Origin: Triglochin maritima
Taxonomy: Eukaryota > Streptophyta > Magnoliopsida > Alismatales > Juncaginaceae
NCBI GenBank assembly: GCA_963682175.1
Contig: OY821784.1
Location: forward strand, 33,709,621 to 33,773,620
Length of the DNA stretch: 64,000 bases
Direction of reading: 5' to 3'
The first letter of the stretch is position 1, and each line of letters begins with the position of its first letter. Below the pieces are notes generated by a model. That model was given only the letters and a program-made list of their open reading frames with translations. It was not told the DNA's origin and made no database searches. The position numbers and the translations under genes are program-made. Positions 36,394-45,846 of the stretch are shown here, one piece after another.

Positions 36394-37656
36394 ATTCCAA
36401 ATTTAAATTCCAAATTTAATTTCAAGAATTAATTACAATTTTTTTTTTTATTTTCGTTTTTTTTATGTTTTTTTTTCAAAAGGGAAACAAACAATAGAAA
36501 GGTAAAAATGAGAAGGGAAAGAAGACTCAGACGAGAAGGGAAACTTAACTCTAAAGGATAAAAATTAGGGTTGGTCAGAAATTTCTTGAACAAGCACGGT
36601 TAAAACAATCCTATACCTAGTGTCACTTAGATCTAGACGACTCCTAACTGGTTGAGTCGAATTGATTTGCTTGATTCACCTCCCTCACCAATCAAACCAA
36701 GTTGGCCAGTCAGTGTATAGCTAGTGGGGGCGCTTCCGACAGAGTCGGTGCCAATTAGACAACTACGTCGCTTGGAAGACTTTCGTCAGCACAAAAACAC
36801 TTTCTAGACACCAAATTGAATTCAATTAGCTTCAGGTCATAGCAAGTCAAACCAATCTCCTCCTTAATTGAGTCCGAGTCCTTAGGGGCCAATGTCTAAT
36901 TGATTTTAAATTTAGGCTTAGGTGAAACTTTAGGATTGTGGTTTGTGGGCCACGGGAGGGTGATGAAATCCCCACCGTATCTTTGCCTACGGAGTTGCCC
37001 TTAAAGTAGTTTAACTTAGATCTAGCAAAGATAGTCAAACAATGGTCTTTTTAATGGGGGCAATTTCAAGGTTGTATGCAAACTAAAGTATATGCTTAAA
37101 TGCAATCGTTAAAATCGCGATACGTACCTTGCCTCCAGCACTCTTCAACAATAAAAAAAAATAATTTGCAAGAATTTAGCTAGAATATTGCAAGCAAAAC
37201 ATTATATGATGCATGCACTAAGGTCTTTCTAATTTTGCCAATTTTAGGTCCGAGTTGAATTATTGCCAATTATGGAATTGTAAACCCTAACACATGCAAT
37301 TCTACGAAAGGAAACTTTTCAACAATTCAGATTTTACGAGAAAGGCAAGAAAAGTTACCTCCGCAATGCTCAGTCGGGTTCGCCGCCCGCTCTCGGAGAT
37401 TCCAGTAGCTTAATGCGACCACCCAGAGATGCCGACGATGCCCCAGAAATTTGAAGACCAGAACCCACACTGGTGCGGCGATTCCGCCGCAAGCAACCTT
37501 GTAGATGCGGCGATTCCGCCGCCCAAGTGTCTCAGAACGCTCCCGGATTTCGCCGCGCGCTCTGTTGTCTCCTGCTACACAAATTCAAATACTTAGATCG
37601 CGCACAAGGTAGACAGGATAAAATCGAAAACACAAAAACACAAAATCTGCGTCGCC
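36394..37656 (-). other. Leader region of the TR-GAG element
   Basis: Between primer site and gag; no conserved frame. Contains A/T-rich tracts near 36440-36490 and GC-containing segments near 37380-37560 that include GCGGCGATTCCGCCGC palindromes. Confidence 0.55.
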
Positions 37657-37674
37657 TCCCCGGCAACGGCGCCA
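37657..37674 (-). promoter_or_regulatory. Primer-binding site complementary to tRNA-Asp
   Basis: Minus strand TGGCGCCGTTGCCGGGGA, the exact complement of the 3' end of plant tRNA-Asp including CCA, six bases from the LTR edge at 37681. Confidence 0.9.
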
Positions 37675-37680
37675 AAAACT

Positions 37681-38910
37681 TGATGAGAATTAAAATTTAT
37701 ACCGCAAGTGCACGGCGTCAATGAAGACGTGGCAAATACGGGTCGAACACAAGGAGGGAGAGATTCTGTTTTTAGTGTGATTTCGATTGGAGAAAAGAAG
37801 GAGAGAAGAATTAAGTTGGTTTTGAGATTTTTGGGTTTTAATTATTTAAAGCAAGAAACAAGAACAAATAAAACTAAAACAAGAACAAAGAGATGAATTC
37901 CGTCGGGTGGAGGTTTAGATTTAAGGTTTAGATTAGAGAATTCAGAAACTTATAATAAATCATATTAGTTATGAAGCATTACATGATAAATGATTTAACA
38001 TAAACTCAAGTAATCAAAATAGACTAATACGAACTTAAAATAATAACTTTTATTCGTCTTCTCTTCACCCTAAATCCGTCACCTCCACCCTTTGGAAAGA
38101 GTTAGAAACTCATGGAGGGAGGAAGAAGGGGTCCTTGAGACATTACAAAAGAAAACTAAAAGTAAGAAATAAAAGACAGAATTTTATTAATGAAAAGAAG
38201 ATTACAAAACTAAGATTAAGAATAAAAACTACCACCAAAGACTAAGGACCCTTCTAACATCGTTCTCGGGTCTATTTATAGTTGCTACAAGGGATCTAGG
38301 TATAATATTGGAAAGTACACGTGTCCAGACACGACTGGACGAAATTGGAGCACACGGATCGAAGCTTGGGCGGCGGAAACGCCGCATATTGCATGTGTGG
38401 TGCGGCGGAAACGCCGCACAATCTGGCCTGATTTTGTCCGGATTTTGGTTGAATGTTTATGGTATGATTTGATCCTTCTTTGCGCGTCTGGATTGATTCT
38501 TTCCATTCTTTTGAACTCCGGATTAATTCCTTCACATATTTGGAGATATACATTGATTTTTCTATATATTTTCTCCAAGAGAATAAAAGCTACTCGTGAT
38601 TTGCAATTAGGTCCTTGACTTTTTGCAGTTAAGTCCCTGGTTACTTTTGTGCTTATGTCCTTGTTCTTTTTGCAATTAGGACTTGAATGCTTTTATGCTT
38701 GGATACATTTCCATTTGTACCCCGATAAACTTGAACTTGGTCTTTATGATAGAAATGAATCTTTTGCACGCGTTTATGCTCGGGATGTGGGTAAATTGCA
38801 TTCAGGTCCCTGTATTCTGTAAATAAGACTAAACACATACCTTAGTAGCATTTATTGATGTAAAAGTAATCTAAATGAAAGACATATGATGCAATGTATG
38901 CAATGCATCA
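37681..38910 (-). repeat. LTR of the TR-GAG element (5' LTR in its own orientation)
   Basis: 1230 bp, almost identical to 31497-32726. It is followed by the duplicated GCGCG and the rest of the chromovirus LTR. Confidence 0.93.
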
Positions 38911-38915
38911 GCGCG

Positions 38916-39134
38916 CATTTGGAGTCGGATACTCTAGTCGGACCACTGAAGTCAACATGATTACGTTTATCTTCCTTTGTCGTTTTGTTGTAATCATGTA
39001 TTCATTTTGGCAAACTCTGATGTATTCTGGTGCACCGCTATTTGTTTATGAGAAGTAACAGTCCCGCCTTTGATTATTGTGCTTTTTGTCTTAATTATGA
39101 ATTTTTAAATTTTCCGCTGTATCGGGATGTTACA
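38916..39134 (+). repeat. 3' LTR of the chromovirus, right part
   Basis: Resumes the interrupted LTR (ATTTGGAGTCGGAT onward) and ends ATCGGGATGTTACA, followed by target duplication TCACC. Confidence 0.92.
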
Positions 39135-39138
39135 TCAC

Positions 39139-39787
39139 CTCACATAGCCATTGTGATTGATATCAGCCAACAGAAACTCCGCAACCGTCATGTTCCTCCC
39201 AAGCACCCATTTCGCAATCCTCCTATGCCTCCTATCAATCCTAGCCTCCGCCAGATAAAGAAACGCACGTGCGACAGCCAAAGTAGACACGAGAAGCCAA
39301 ATCGACGCAAACAATCTCCCAACCAAAGTACTAAACGCATGATCGCCATAACCAACAGTTGTAACTGACATAACAGACAAGTAAAACGAATCCGACCACC
39401 CAAGCCTCTCAACAAAATGCAAGAAGCCAGTACCCACACCGACACAAAAAACCACAACCACGAGCGCTAGAGCCACTTTCATCCTAATCCGCATCCGACC
39501 CTTTTTGACATCAACAAGATAGGACCCTGAATTGGGAAAAATTCCGCGAGATGGTAGCGGACAACAACAAATTCTCTTGCACATCCAAAACATAAGACAC
39601 CATCCCACTAAGCAAGACATCAATAAAACCAAACCCCACCAAAACAAAGGCTATAGAAAAAAGCTTGGCCAAAGGGGTCAAAGGGGTTATGTCACCATAA
39701 CCAATAGTGCACATTGTGACAATTGAGAAGTATAGAGCATCGACCACAGGGTGGGTGTCGGTAGAGGAGAATTGGGAGGGAAATAAG
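39139..39787 (-). pseudogene. TPK channel exon 1, 3' part: both pores and helices 2-4
   Basis: Minus strand. It encodes pore 1 (DALYFSIVTMCTIGYGDITP), helix 2 (IAFVLVGFGFIDVLLSG), the cytosolic linker, helix 3 (VALALVVVVFCVGVGTGFL), pore 2 (SVTTVGYGDHAFSTL), helix 4, and the first EF-hand up to ADINHNGYV. The frame changes near 39520-39545, between ..SRNFSQF and SYLVDVKKGRM, so the two halves are no longer in one frame. The exon ends AG at 39139 with donor GTGATG. Pre-insertion the donor would have read GTGAGG; the chromovirus entered four bases into the intron. TPK channels are tonoplast K+ channels activated by Ca2+ and 14-3-3 binding. Confidence 0.87.
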
Positions 39788-41287
39788 TGTTGGCTTTTTG
39801 GCCTTAATCTATGTTTTGATGATTTAATTAACCTAATCTTAATTATGATGATGTAGAGTAGCACACATATTGCATTGCATATATATAGTATTGTGCTAAC
39901 CTCTACAGGTGATCAAGACTCATGGAAGGAAGGAAATCAAGTCAAGATTTGTAATAAAGCTAAATGAAGACTTGTAATCTTGATTTTATTTTGAGTCTTA
40001 GGAACATGTGTAAATTGAGCATACAAGAGTTAAAAACCAATCACATACACACTATGTTCCCTATAGAAGTCACACACGAAATTTCACATTATTTGGACTT
40101 CATTAGATCACCCAAACCTTAGTCGGAAATCACTTATAAACTTAAACCCAGATTTCCTGTGTGAACCGGTCGACCGAACCAGTTCTCAGTTCGACCGGTT
40201 TATAACAGACTCTCCACAGTGATTTTACCGAACTCTTCCGGTCGACCGGTTCTACCTTTTCGGTCGACCGATCCCGGATTTTAATATGGCCGTTTTTCTT
40301 TTCGTATTCCTATAACGGTCGTATTCGTATAAAACAAACTTAACCCCAAAATACATTCGGTAACCGGTCAAACGACGACCTTGTTTCGGTCGACTGGTTG
40401 AACATTTCTTCAAGAAACAAAATTCCCTGCTATCGGTCGACACATTTCTCGTTCGACCGATTGACCTTTCTCTCAACCGAATCCCCTTCTCGGTCGACCG
40501 CCCCATACTTTGGTTCGACCGATTCACTTAAGTAGAGTTAAGTTCTAGCTCGTTTGTCCGACCGAATATTCTTTTGTTCGACCGTTCTCTTTGAAATCAT
40601 GTTAACGGTCGACCGGTTTACTAGTTTCGGTCGACCGGTTCTGGACAGATTTGCAGCCCGATTTTCTGCTTTGTGTATCTTGCACAAAACCCAATCAAAT
40701 CTATCCCCAACGGCTAGAATACCTTAGGAGCTTATAAATAGAGGATCAAGACTTGTTGTTAACACAACTCTCCAACTCCAATTGTCCCAATACATTAGAG
40801 AGAAACCTCAATCCTCAAAGCTCCCAATTCTACACTCTTTAAGCCTAAACTTCACACATTTGATCATATACTCATCCTACTCAAAGTGTGCTCAATTAGA
40901 GAGTGAATCCCACTCAGTTACAAGTGTTGTCAAAAGAAGCAAGGACTTCGGTGAAAGCCCGAAGTGTCCCTCTCGGATTGTGAGAGGAAGAATTCAAGCA
41001 AGCGAGGGTTGTTCGCGTTGCTTGTGGTGTAAAGGCGTTCTCTCCCGGCCCGGAACGGGGAGTGGTTAGTGAAGACGTAGGCGGAGCTCGCGGAGTCGAG
41101 CGGAGCTTACAAGAGAGGACTAGGACCCGGGTGGGGTGCCGAACCTCTATAAAAACCGACGCGTCTTTTGTGGTTTGCATGATATTTCCCTACTTTTGTT
41201 TAAATTGTTTCCGCTGCGTTTATTGTTTGATTAGTTAGGGATTAGATTAAAAGTGATTAGTGGACCCATAACCCACACGATCCTACA
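39788..41287 (+). mobile_element. Solo LTR inserted in TPK exon 1, 5-bp target duplication
   Basis: Starts TGTTGGCTTTTTGGCC, ends CGATCCTACA, flanked by ATAAG at 39783-39787 and 41288-41292. It is 1500 bp with no interior. It interrupts the TPK coding sequence between the first membrane helix (ending GVLIYTL) and the pore-1 region. Family unknown; a diverged, truncated relative begins at 53012. It carries a CGG-N4-CCG cluster at 40165-40640 and a TATA-like CTTATAAATAG near 40731. Confidence 0.93.
40165..40640. repeat. CGG-N4-CCG palindrome cluster in the exon-1 solo LTR
   Basis: Pairs at 40239 and 40261 (22 bp) and at 40606 and 40628 (22 bp), plus single or half-decayed sites near 40167, 40435 and 40494 with distances of about 20-21 bp to GTTCGACCG half-sites. 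Confidence 0.8.
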
Positions 41288-41702
41288 ATAAGGTGTATAT
41301 AAGCACCCCAAAAGAGAGATATATCGAGAAGAAAACAAAGGCATTTCGGACGATCCCAGAGGTGGAATTCAGGGTGTTTGAGGTGGAGGAAGAGGAGGAG
41401 AAGATATCGGTTATGGAGGACATGGCCGGGGCGGTGCGCGACCGGTGAAGATTGGTTTTGGGCTTTTGTGGGTTGGTTTGAATTGGGGAATTGGGAGGTG
41501 GGTTGGAACTGGAAGTGGAAGTGCAGTTGGAGGAGCCAAAGATGATTTGGTCTTTGACAGTTGGTGTTGGCGGGAAAAGTGGTTGGTCTTGTTGATGGTC
41601 TTCTTCTTCTTCTTCAAGTAGAGGGGTTAGTATAGAAGTTAAGGATTGCTTTTTGTTGAATGTTGGATTTGAATCTAGATTTTGGAGGGAGGAGTTGTCC
41701 AT
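41288..41702 (-). pseudogene. TPK channel exon 1, 5' part: N-terminus and helix 1
   Basis: Minus strand from ATG 41702. A Ser/Pro/Gln-rich cytosolic tail includes RSRTAP, a fit to the mode-1 14-3-3 site (RSxpS/TxP) found in this position in plant TPKs. Helix 1 follows, NAFVFFSIYLSFGVLIYTL, and then the coding sequence runs into the solo LTR and stops. Ignoring the insertion, one ATAAG copy keeps the frame into the pore-1 piece. This part alone has no internal stop. Confidence 0.87.
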
Positions 41703-43650
41703 GTGTGTTTTGTTTGTGGTTTTTTTTGTGTGGATGAATATATGTTTGCTTTGGTTTTTTTGGATATTATTTGGTGTCTAACTTTTATTGGGTTTGTGTT
41801 TTGTTGGGGTTTTGAGATATGGAAGTATGAGGGGATGGAGGGAAGGAATGAGGAGTGTGTTATTGAGTAGACTTCTCCTCTCTTTTTGGTTAATATAAGT
41901 AGGATTTGTGTTTTGTTGGGGTTTTAAGAATTGGAAGTGTGAGGAGAGGGAAGGGATGAGAATGAGTTATTAGGTGAACTTTTTCTTTTTTGGACAAATA
42001 GGTTTGTGTTTTGAGATGTGGGGATGTGAGAAGATGGTGGACAAGGTGAGTGGGTTGTTCTGTTTGGGTTTGGTGATGATTTGGAATTGGAGTGAAGAAA
42101 GAGAGAATTGTTTGTTGAGGTGAGAGGAAGAGGAGAAGATGGAGGAGGAGAAGGTTTTGATGATTGGAGAGATGAAAAAAGAGAAGTGTAAGCAATGGAA
42201 TCCTTCGATCATTAATGGAATGGAAGTTGGTCCATTTTTAATTCCATGGTGACAAGGATTTTGGATTGATCTTCCAAAAGAAAACCCACTGGTTCAGTTG
42301 GGAGATCTTTTGATTTGATTTGAGATTGTCAAATAAGGGTGGAGGAGTATAATAGACAAAATATTTTAAAAAAATCAAGAAAGAAATATGTTGAGAAAAT
42401 GACACATATAGTAGATTGTCAAGTTTTTTGACTTGGTTTAATTAGTATGTTCCTGATCTTAGAAGAGTTTGGCGCATAAAACGTGCTAGAATTAATTAGA
42501 AATTATAAAATATTTTGGAAAGAATTTAAAATAAAAAGGGTAGACATCTACAACTTCATCCAGAAAGTCCACGCCTGCCTTCCCCACAATGGCGTTGGAA
42601 AGGAATAAAAATGATTTGATCAGAACGTTTGGGTTGTTGATTGTGGTAGAAAACAGAATAGCATAACTTGATATGATTTAGATTTAAGCTCAATTGTAGA
42701 AGTTGTTTGTGTGAAATTTCTAATGTTTCGGTCTCACTACAACCCATGCTGACTGGAGTTACAATGACAAACTAAGAAATTTTGGGCAATCTTTTACATA
42801 CATGGGAAATCAATAGGGTAAAAGTACGTTGAAATAAAAAGGTCCAATATAAAAATTATTCAAAATGTATTAGACAAGATAAAGGTGAAACAGTTTTATA
42901 ATTTCGATGAATAAAATTATGGTTTTTGTTGAGTACCAAGACTGCAATCACACATATTAACTTAAATGATGCTTGTACGCCAAAATAAACACAGTTTACA
43001 AGTAAAGAATAACGAATAAACCCAACTACTAGTGCATCCATTCTTTGATTCTCTCTTTCTTAATTTGATAGATTGGTTGGTTTCAATTGGTGTTTACTTC
43101 TATAAGCCCCAAACTTTCAAAAAAATCAAGTTAGGAAATGAGAGAAAGAGGAAGAAGAAAGAGCAAATGAGGGTTTCTTTGGAAAGGAAGGGATTCAAGT
43201 CAATTTAATTAGGAACTTGGGTAGGATTATTGTTGGTAATTCAGATTAAGGGTAGTTTGGTAACGTTTCGGGTTGGATTTTAAACATGACATCATAAACG
43301 AGAAGGAATACGAGGAAGGAGAGTAAATATGAACGTGCAATTGTTACGTTTTAAAAGTTAGAAATACAACGTAGAACCCAGAGTAAGTTCTACGTTTTGG
43401 TCTATACAATACAACCACGCAAACTTACATCAACACATCACCAAAAAGAAAACTCCTTCTGAGCTCTCACGGTCACCATGGGGAGGGAACAACCAAATGT
43501 ATGGTTGTGGAGATGCTAAAACTCAATGAGTGTCACAAAAAATCAAGGAACAAAATCCACATAAAAACGACAATTTACATCATCTGATGGACTACACCAC
43601 TTGTAAGTTGTAAGCAATGTCAGTTTTGATACTCCTGTAATTTTCTACAG
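41703..43650. other. Upstream flank of the TPK gene
   Basis: Purine-rich leader (41703-42200) then AT-rich sequence; no second gene recognised. A duplicate of part of this flank lies at 17830-17940. Confidence 0.4.
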
Positions 43651-44599
43651 CAATAATTGAATGGTGTTTGTTTTGTAGTCTTCCTATCAAAAAAAACTAT
43701 CTTGTCATGTACTGTCATGTGTCAAGAAGACCCGTCCCTTTTTCATTTGAGACCTTCTCTGTATTTTGATCAAGAGTTTCCAGGAGATAGACTACAACAA
43801 ACATGTAGAACATTCCTCCGACCCACCTCACTCTCAGTGAAGCTGATGATGGATAACAAACTAAATAAGCTAATGGGAGTCGGACAATTCAGTAAGGAAG
43901 GGGAAGACATGGACCCTTGAGAAAATGACGCAAACATATCGAGATTGGCACGAGAAGCTCCTGTATGCTGCCTCTATTCAAGTTAGTAATGGAAAGTAGA
44001 TTGCAGAAAGTTCTCAACAATGGATGAACTATGGGCGAGTGCAAAAGCTCGGCTCGATCGAGGAGAGTCGCCCGAGCGAGGATCAAAGAATAAGAATAGC
44101 AGAAATTTACAGTAGTTTACATGAAATTGAGTAATTTTTATTTAGTATATTGATGGTGGTTCAACTTAATCTTGCCAGAATCATTTTAACACTCAAGGAA
44201 ATTGATTACAATAAGTTGTTATCTTGCCAAAAATCTTGGTGAGGCAGTAACTATTCTTCAAGAAATGCAAACAAAAGTGTATATGTCAATGACAAATGGT
44301 TGTAATATTCAATGGCGGAGGGCAGTAATTAAGTACATCTTCAACCCAGTTTGCAAAGGTGTACGAGGACATAGCTCGTCATTATAGAAATTGTGCAGGG
44401 GTATTTCTATGAATCGACATCAAAGTTTCCTTGTCAGTTAGAAGATCTCAGAAGCTGCCCATGGGAGCTTCTCTTGCCTAGTGTAAATCCAGTCTTCTGG
44501 AAACGTGCAGAAGTTGAAAACTTGGGATCTGATTTTCGTGTTTGGATGACACAAAAATACTGTAGCGGCTTATGTGAGGTATGATAGTATAAATAACAG
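43651..44599. other. Unidentified sequence with short coding-like blocks
   Basis: Plus-strand blocks such as 44202-44387 and 44393-44584 (LRSCPWELLLPSVNPVFWKR) have protein-like composition, and the second could be an exon. I do not recognise the family. Stops and lack of clear splice sites suggest captured or decayed gene pieces inside a repeat mosaic. Confidence 0.3.
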
Positions 44600-44735
44600 T
44601 GTCCGGGCTACCCCGGGTGCCCTGCTTCCTCTCTCTGCCATGTCAATTTCTCTCTCTGTCACGTCAACTTCTCTCTATACCACGTAAACTCACCCAACCC
44701 ACCCAAAAATTTCCTTTAATCACGCCCAGAAACAC
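44600..44735. mobile_element. Partial copy of the 12.5-kb MITE family
   Basis: Resembles the left part of the 12511-12920 element: runs of CTTCTCTCT separated by CACGTCA, then AATCACGCCCAGAAACA. No terminal repeats or duplication were found. Confidence 0.55.
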
Positions 44736-44772
44736 CATCAATATACTAAATAAAAATTACTCAATTTCATTG

Positions 44773-45160
44773 AGTGTTAAATGTATGTCATCCTCCTTAA
44801 GTCCAGTACTAAAAGAAGAGCTAGGCGACCACAGAAGCAAAATACATGAAATATTTGGTTCTTCAGGGATGCTTCCAGAAATCACTTTGACGGAATGCGA
44901 TCAATTAAGTATGTTGCGGTCAACACAGCTTCGATAATACCAGTCGAGAAACATCGTTCAACCGGAACTAATACCGCACCTTCAAGCAGGACGCTTGCAA
45001 AATTCTTCTTTCCTTCAGTGCTTCATGTTCCACGTCTATGAATCTCCTTTCTGTTGAATGTTAATGTATAAGATCCTCTTTCATCTGCTGGTATAGACGA
45101 AGTTCTTTGGATCTTATCCGCTTCAGAGAGGAGGACGACAAACCAAGACATCTTGCGATC
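44773..45160 (+). repeat. Copy 1 of a ~390-bp duplicated copia-derived block
   Basis: Closely similar to 45455-45846 over its whole length. Frames are shifted relative to copy 2 and the protease-like reading is broken. Copies are separated by about 294 bp of different sequence. Confidence 0.8.
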
Positions 45161-45454
45161 GGCCGGTCATAATTCGCAGGAAGTCCAGAGAGATATCTGG
45201 ATGCGATGAAATGCTACGACAGATGATGAAAAGCTCTCTATAGAAGACCAACAAAGAGACCAGACAGAAGAGTTGGTCAGACACATTTGACATGGGTGTA
45301 GCTTGGCATCTTGTTCAACGACAAGGAGGTAAAGGTCAAGGGTCCCCCTATCGGTCTAGCAGGCCCCATACCACTCGTAGAGCTCTGGAAGACTCGCTAA
45401 GCGAGGTTACGGTACGAAGAGTTGAGTGATTGGTTCATACCACTTGGTTCATTT

Positions 45455-45846
45455 AGTGTTAAATGTACGCCATCCTCCTTAAGTCCAGTACTGAAAGAAG
45501 ACCTAGGCGACCACAAAAGCAAAATACATGAAATATTTGGTTCTTCATGGATGCTTCCAGAAATCACTTTGACGGTATGCAATCGATTAAGTATGTTGCA
45601 AGCAACACAGCTTCGATAAGACCAGTCGAGAAACATCGTTCAACCGGAACTAATATTGTGCCTTCAAGCAGGACACTTGCAAAATTCTTCTTTCCTTCAG
45701 TGCTTCATGTTCCACATCTGTCTATGAATCTCCTTTCTGTTGAATGTTGATGTATAAGCTCCTTTTTCATCTCCTGGTATAGATGAAGTTCTTTGGATCA
45801 TATCCGCTTCAGAGAGGAGGACGACAGACCAAGACATCTTGCAATC
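45455..45846 (+). pseudogene. Copy 2 of the duplicated block, copia protease-like fragment
   Basis: From 45547 the plus strand reads DASRNHFDGM.. and ends LHVPHLSMNLLSVEC. The motif VLHVPxLSxNLLSV is diagnostic of the region just after the Ty1/copia aspartic protease. The expected DSGAS is degraded to DASRNH. Fragment only, no neighbouring integrase or polymerase. Confidence 0.7.

Larger units (their letters stand above)
31497..38910 (-). mobile_element. Young non-autonomous LTR element with gag-protease only (TR-GAG type)
   Basis: Two 1230-bp LTRs (31497-32726 and 37681-38910), TGATGAGAATT...AATGCATCA, with GCGCG duplicated at 31492-31496 and 38911-38915. On the minus strand: 5' LTR (the 37681 copy), a tRNA-Asp primer site at 37674-37657, a ~1.3-kb leader, gag-protease 36393-33841, ~1.1 kb non-coding, a polypurine-like tract, 3' LTR. 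No reverse transcriptase, RNase H or integrase is encoded in the 7.4 kb. Gag and protease resemble Athila/Tat-lineage Ty3/gypsy proteins and the tRNA-Asp primer fits that lineage. By eye I counted about six single-base differences between the LTRs, so insertion is recent. Confidence 0.92.
22773..39134 (+). mobile_element. Full Tekay-like Ty3/gypsy chromovirus, with a second element nested in its 3' LTR
   Basis: LTRs begin TGTTAGAACCCAAACC and end ATCGGGATGTTACA. The element is flanked by TCACC at 22768-22772 and 39135-39139. Order: 5' LTR, primer site for initiator tRNA-Met, one gag-pol frame with C-terminal chromodomain, polypurine-like tract, 3' LTR. The 3' LTR is interrupted at 31496 by a 7.4-kb element carrying its own duplication GCGCG. 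Without that insertion the chromovirus is about 8.9 kb. The two LTRs differ at many positions by eye, so it is clearly older than the nested one. It lies in antisense orientation inside the TPK intron, only four bases past the splice donor. Confidence 0.95.
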
